A DNA stretch of 16,763 nt, taken from the NCBI GenBank assembly GCA_934631995.1, contig CAKTYF010000040.1, positions 1 through 16,763 of the forward strand. Direction: 5' to 3'. Source of the DNA: an uncultured Eggerthellaceae bacterium. GTDB taxonomy: Bacteria; Actinomycetota; Coriobacteriia; Coriobacteriales; Eggerthellaceae. The translations under genes and the position numbers were made by a program. Below are positions 14,307 to 16,763 of this stretch, in pieces. Numbering within the stretch: the first letter of the stretch is position 1; each line of letters opens with the position of its first letter. The notes beneath the pieces are model-generated. The model was not told the DNA's origin, did no database searches, and saw only the letters and a program-made list of their open reading frames with translations.

Positions 14307-14495
14307 ATGTCCACACCCAAGGGCGAGCGCACCACGTCCTACGAGGGCATCCCCTCCCAGTGTGTGGCAGACGCCATAGAGTGCTGCACCGGCTCGGCGA
14401 TGTCCGCCCGGCTCCTCGAGGCCGCCAAGCAGGCGCGCGTCGAGGGCCTGGTCACCACCAGCGAGTACAATAGGCTGAAAAGAGAACCGTCATGA
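14307..14495 (+). CDS. Small hypothetical protein (about 62 aa)
   Basis: The ATG at 14307 is preceded by GGTGGAG and is preferred to an in-frame GTG at 14298. The product begins MSTPKGERTTSYEGIPSQCV and ends with a helical region SARLLEAAKQARVEGLVTTS then EYNRLKREPS; the last part is reminiscent of SHOCT-type 'G.it..EY..lK.' endings, but the match is weak. Its TGA overlaps a following ATG (ATGA at 14492). I do not recognise it. It could be the intact 3' end of a longer gene broken by the in-frame TGA at 14277. Confidence 0.5.
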   Translation: MSTPKGERTTSYEGIPSQCVADAIECCTGSAMSARLLEAAKQARVEGLVTTSEYNRLKREPS

Positions 14496-14536
14496 CGCAG
14501 CCAGAAAGGCACACTTGCTGTGCGCTGCGCCTTATA

Positions 14537-14617
14537 GTACCCGACACTATCAGGCTGCTGTCGGGTACCGCGGGTCTGCTGCCGGACCGCCATCCGGCCG
14601 CAGCAGAACGGAGGCAT
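14537..14617 (+). promoter_or_regulatory. Two stem-loops between the paired small genes
   Basis: GTACCCGACA (14537-14546) pairs perfectly with TGTCGGGTAC (14559-14568) across a 12-nt loop. Just after it, TCTGCTGC-CGGA and TCCGG-C-CGCAGCAGA (about 14574-14606) form a second long stem with a small bulge. There is no T run. A structured leader before the zinc-ribbon gene, or a processing or attenuation site, is possible. Confidence 0.5.
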
Positions 14618-14644
14618 TTGAGGATATCGAGAAAGCGAGTGAGC

Positions 14645-14965
14645 ATGGAGCCAAAATACGAGGAGATGGCCCGGCAGATGAGGGCCGACGGCGTAAGCGA
14701 GGAGACGATCGCCAGGTTCGTCGCCGAGGAGATGGAGGAAGACGAGTTCCGCCGCTGCAAAGGCGTCACGGAGATTGAGGCGTTGCGGGAGTGGAGAAAG
14801 ATCCCCGAGCATATTCGCAAGCTGCTGCTCGCCAACGCGTTCTGCCATAACTGCGGCACGACGGAGTTGGCGCCCGGCTACACGCTGCGCATGCGCCACG
14901 GCTGCGTGCTCATCGAGGGTCGGTGCGCAGAATGCGGGGCTGAGGTCGCAAGGTTGTGCGACTGA
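14645..14965 (+). CDS. Small zinc-ribbon-like protein of unknown function (106 aa)
   Basis: The start at 14645 gives MEPKYEEMARQMRADGVSEE, a helical acidic N-terminus (VAEEMEEDEFRRCKG), a linker EWRKIPEHIRKLLLANAF and then a four-cysteine element: CHNC (residues about 73-76) and CAEC about 30 residues later, spaced by a beta-type stretch LAPGYTLRMRHGCVLIEGR. That suits a zinc ribbon. An upstream in-frame ATG at 14492 would add 51 residues encoded by the stem-loop region; I prefer 14645 because that extension does not look like protein, though the ribosome binding site is weak. I do not know its function. Confidence 0.6.
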   Translation: MEPKYEEMARQMRADGVSEETIARFVAEEMEEDEFRRCKGVTEIEALREWRKIPEHIRKLLLANAFCHNCGTTELAPGYTLRMRHGCVLIEGRCAECGAEVARLCD

Positions 14966-15056
14966 TGTTGTTGCTGTGGAATGACTGCCCCCTCGACAAC
15001 ATCGCACTCGTTGCCCCATCAAGAGCATCCAATCTCTAAACGAATCGAGGTGAGTT

Positions 15057-15728
15057 TTGAAGAATCGAACAAAAGACCCCCATTTCGTGTCGAATGCCCA
15101 ATACTCCGAGAATATCTCGAAAATCATAGACGAGCTCAAGAAGCGTCGAAAAGCAGAAAAGGATTCCGTCATACCTTTTATGAACGGGGATTTCACGGAA
15201 TGGGATCTTTATCTGGCCGTTTCCTGCGAATATTGCATACGTCTTATTGACGGCATGATTCCGATGCTTGAATCGCGCAACTTCGTTTGCGCGGCACAGC
15301 TCCTTAGAGCACAAATCGGAGCATGCATGAGAACTTTCGCTCTATTTGTCTGTGATGATGTGGATTTATTTCTCCAAACGTTCTTCAGCAATGGGCGCAT
15401 TGACAAGCTGAAAGACCGAAAAGGGAAGAAGCTTACAGACGGAAGGCTGAAAAGCCTACTGTGCCAACTTAACCCAACCATTGCGGAAAGCTATGACATG
15501 GCCTCAGGCCTCACCCACTACTCATTCGAAGTCGTTGTCGCAATGGCAGTTGCCGGCGATGACTTCGAAGTAGGCTTTAACTTCGGCATGGAGCCAAACG
15601 AAGAGATCAACTCCATGCTGCTCGAATGCGGACACCTGTGCATTCGCTACCTTGACCTGCACCTTCAAATGCTTAACAAGGTAGTGGAATCTGATGAGTG
15701 GTACAACGACCGCAAGGAGATAAGATAA
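15057..15728 (+). CDS. Uncharacterised, mostly helical protein (223 aa)
   Basis: TTG start at 15057 preceded by CGAGGTGAG. The protein is mostly helical. Characteristic stretches are YLAVSCEYCIRLIDGMIPML, NFVCAAQLLRAQIGACMRTF, then GRIDKLKDRKGKKLTDGRLK and YDMASGLTHYSFEV. The pattern 'LLR.Q...C.R..AL', 'KLKDR.GKK..D..L' and 'S...H.S' recurs in a group of hypothetical bacterial proteins that I recall being annotated only as hypothetical or DUF5677-like. A HEPN-like fold is possible but no R..x4-6..H motif is clear. It stands alone on the plus strand, converging with the HerA-like gene, inside a defence island, so a defence role is plausible but unsupported by motif. Confidence 0.75.
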   Translation: MKNRTKDPHFVSNAQYSENISKIIDELKKRRKAEKDSVIPFMNGDFTEWDLYLAVSCEYCIRLIDGMIPMLESRNFVCAAQLLRAQIGACMRTFALFVCDDVDLFLQTFFSNGRIDKLKDRKGKKLTDGRLKSLLCQLNPTIAESYDMASGLTHYSFEVVVAMAVAGDDFEVGFNFGMEPNEEINSMLLECGHLCIRYLDLHLQMLNKVVESDEWYNDRKEIR

Positions 15729-15759
15729 TGAAGCGCTTGACCTTGAACCCATTCGAAGG

Positions 15760-15793
15760 GTCGGCCCGAGCGGCACACGACGCTCGGGCCGAC
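15760..15793. terminator. GC-rich hairpin between convergent genes
   Basis: GTCGGCCCGAGCG and CGCTCGGGCCGAC form a perfect 13-bp stem with an 8-nt loop, 32 nt after the stop of the plus-strand gene and about 60 nt beyond the stop of the HerA-like gene. No clear T run follows on either side, but its position suggests a shared bidirectional transcription stop. Confidence 0.6.
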
Positions 15794-15855
15794 AATATAC
15801 TCAGATGAAGGCAAGAAATTCGGCATCATCGAACCTATTGTCCGCCGCTCGCCTG

Positions 15856-16763
15856 TCATCTGCTTTGCAAGCGCAAAGCCTTTATCGAAGAAGAATAGTC
15901 GGGAGACGCAGCCTCAGAAGACCACGTGGTCCAAAAGTCAACGGTTGCGCTAATCGGCTTGTGGTCGGGCTCCTCAACGAGAATTCGCGAGGGAAGCACG
16001 CACGCATCGCCTACCGCCACGACCTCTCCTGTATTCAGGACAGGCAACACAGATGCCAAATCTCCAAGGTTATCGGGGAAAAGACGTTTAATTGTGTTCT
16101 GGTCGTCGACATTGGTAAGCCGCATTGATAAGAAATTGTTGCATTGACTCAAAACGGTTTTATCGACCTCATGGGGACGTTGGGAAATTACAACAAGCCC
16201 AACACCATATTTGCGCCCCTCTTTGGCAATGCGCTGAAACGAAGATCGAGCAGAAACCCCCATCACCTCAGTGGTGTCAGCAGGAATGTAAAGATGGGCT
16301 TCATCGCAGAACAGAGCAATAGGGTGCCTTCGGTCCAAATCGGTCCATTGCTGCACCGTAAAGACCAGGCGAGCAAGAACAGAGGTAATCAAAGGCAAAA
16401 TATCTGATGGAACCTCAGAAAAGTCGATGACTTTAACCCCCGCCTCGGCGCCACGAGGCTTCATCAGATTATCAACCATCGCCGCTGCATAATCGTAATC
16501 AGTTAAAGCGGGGTTGTTCGAAAACATAAAGTTCAGGCGCTTGTCCCCCACCCGAGTTCCCAAGCGTTGCACGAAGCGGGTCAGTTTACCGTGATATGGT
16601 CCTTGCTTTTCCCTGCCACCGGACCCCGGAACCATCTCGATATCTTTATCTTCAAGCTTTTTTATCAATGCTTCGATGCAGAAGGGAACCGGGCTGTCGA
16701 CAGTAATTTTCGGAGCCTCGTCTTTATGGCCGCACCCAATTAAGTACTCCCCTTTTCCCTCCA
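15856..16763 (-). CDS. HerA-like ATPase/helicase, C-terminal part (5' end outside window)
   Basis: The frame is open to the right edge (the upstream codons read GKGEYLIGCGHKDEAP), so the N-terminus and Walker A are missing. Visible family features: GVKVIDFSEVPSDILPLITS, the Walker B HPIALFCDEAHLYIPA, then SFQRIAKEGRKYGVGLVVIS and QRP with the sensor and arginine-finger region, LSQCNNFLSMRL and LNTGEVVAVGDACVLPSR. These are typical of HerA/FtsK-type hexameric DNA-pumping ATPases (DUF87). In bacteria, HerA homologues pair with NurA or with defence effectors such as SIR2 or DUF4297 proteins, normally encoded just upstream, which here lies outside the window. The TTG at 16668 is an internal codon, not the start. 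Confidence 0.88.
   Translation of the reverse strand, partial: EGKGEYLIGCGHKDEAPKITVDSPVPFCIEALIKKLEDKDIEMVPGSGGREKQGPYHGKLTRFVQRLGTRVGDKRLNFMFSNNPALTDYDYAAAMVDNLMKPRGAEAGVKVIDFSEVPSDILPLITSVLARLVFTVQQWTDLDRRHPIALFCDEAHLYIPADTTEVMGVSARSSFQRIAKEGRKYGVGLVVISQRPHEVDKTVLSQCNNFLSMRLTNVDDQNTIKRLFPDNLGDLASVLPVLNTGEVVAVGDACVLPSRILVEEPDHKPISATVDFWTTWSSEAASPDYSSSIKALRLQSR

Noticed and set aside
13985..14335. Minus-strand ORF (116 codons)
   Set aside because: No supported ribosome binding site or family; it overlaps a competing plus-strand frame and the start of the next gene. The 16-bp stem falls inside it.
14492..14644. Upstream start for the zinc-ribbon gene
   Set aside because: Although ATG 14492 overlaps the previous stop, the 51 added codons run through two stem-loops and are Arg/Pro/His-rich with no protein character. 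Kept only as an alternative.
14339..15196. Minus-strand ORF (285 codons) opposite the small genes
   Set aside because: No ribosome binding site or recognisable domain, and it runs through the stem-loops and into the start of the next gene; composition looks antisense. The zinc-ribbon cysteine pattern favours the plus strand.

Overview
The window looks like a chromosomal accessory region from a Gram-positive bacterium, most probably an actinomycete of the class Coriobacteriia (gut Eggerthellaceae or Coriobacteriaceae type). The grounds are two LytR-CpsA-Psr (LCP) cell-wall ligases, one fused to CWB2 cell-wall-binding modules, strong AGGAGG-type ribosome binding sites, GTG/TTG starts, and GC content that shifts between blocks. 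The class assignment is inference from gene content; no rRNA or marker gene is present.

Layout. (a) 1-600, minus: a Phd-like antitoxin-type gene with an inverted-repeat operator, overlapping a second, unrecognised gene that runs off the left edge. (b) 700-4140, minus: an LCP protein, then a lipoprotein with three CWB2 modules and an LCP domain carrying a cysteine-rich insertion. (c) 4290-4930, plus: a DinJ/YafQ-type toxin-antitoxin pair with its promoter. (d) 4980-7820: an RloA-like AAA ATPase and an RloB gene (AbiL-like two-gene defence architecture), with rloB frameshifted and the pair lying between two direct repeats of about 180-190 bp. (e) 8246-9645, plus: an AlbA_2/Schlafen-type ATP-binding regulator behind four 10-bp operator repeats. 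(f) 9856-11343, minus: an AAA_14/DUF4143 ATPase with a strong terminator and three TTTTCGA elements spaced exactly 23 bp upstream. (g) 11404-11523: a stub of an IS3-type OrfA. (h) 11600-13277, minus: an AbiE-type type IV toxin-antitoxin operon with an extra 34-codon ORF downstream. (i) 13300-14290: debris, including a truncated IS accessory ORF, transposon-end-like repeats, a broken sugar transferase and a 16-bp perfect stem-loop. (j) 14307-14965, plus: two small hypothetical genes, the second a zinc-ribbon-like protein behind two stem-loops. (k) 15057-15728, plus: a mostly helical protein of unknown function, convergent with (l) a HerA-like ATPase that enters from the right edge.

Taken together this is a defence and toxin-antitoxin island built from short modules, most with their own promoter or operator, separated by broken insertion sequences. 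Nothing shows the modules acting as one pathway. The points most worth a second look are the direct repeats around the RloA/RloB pair, the CWB2-LCP fusion, the operator arrays before the AlbA_2 and DUF4143 genes, and the uncharacterised small gene pairs at both ends. No CRISPR array, tRNA or rRNA was seen.
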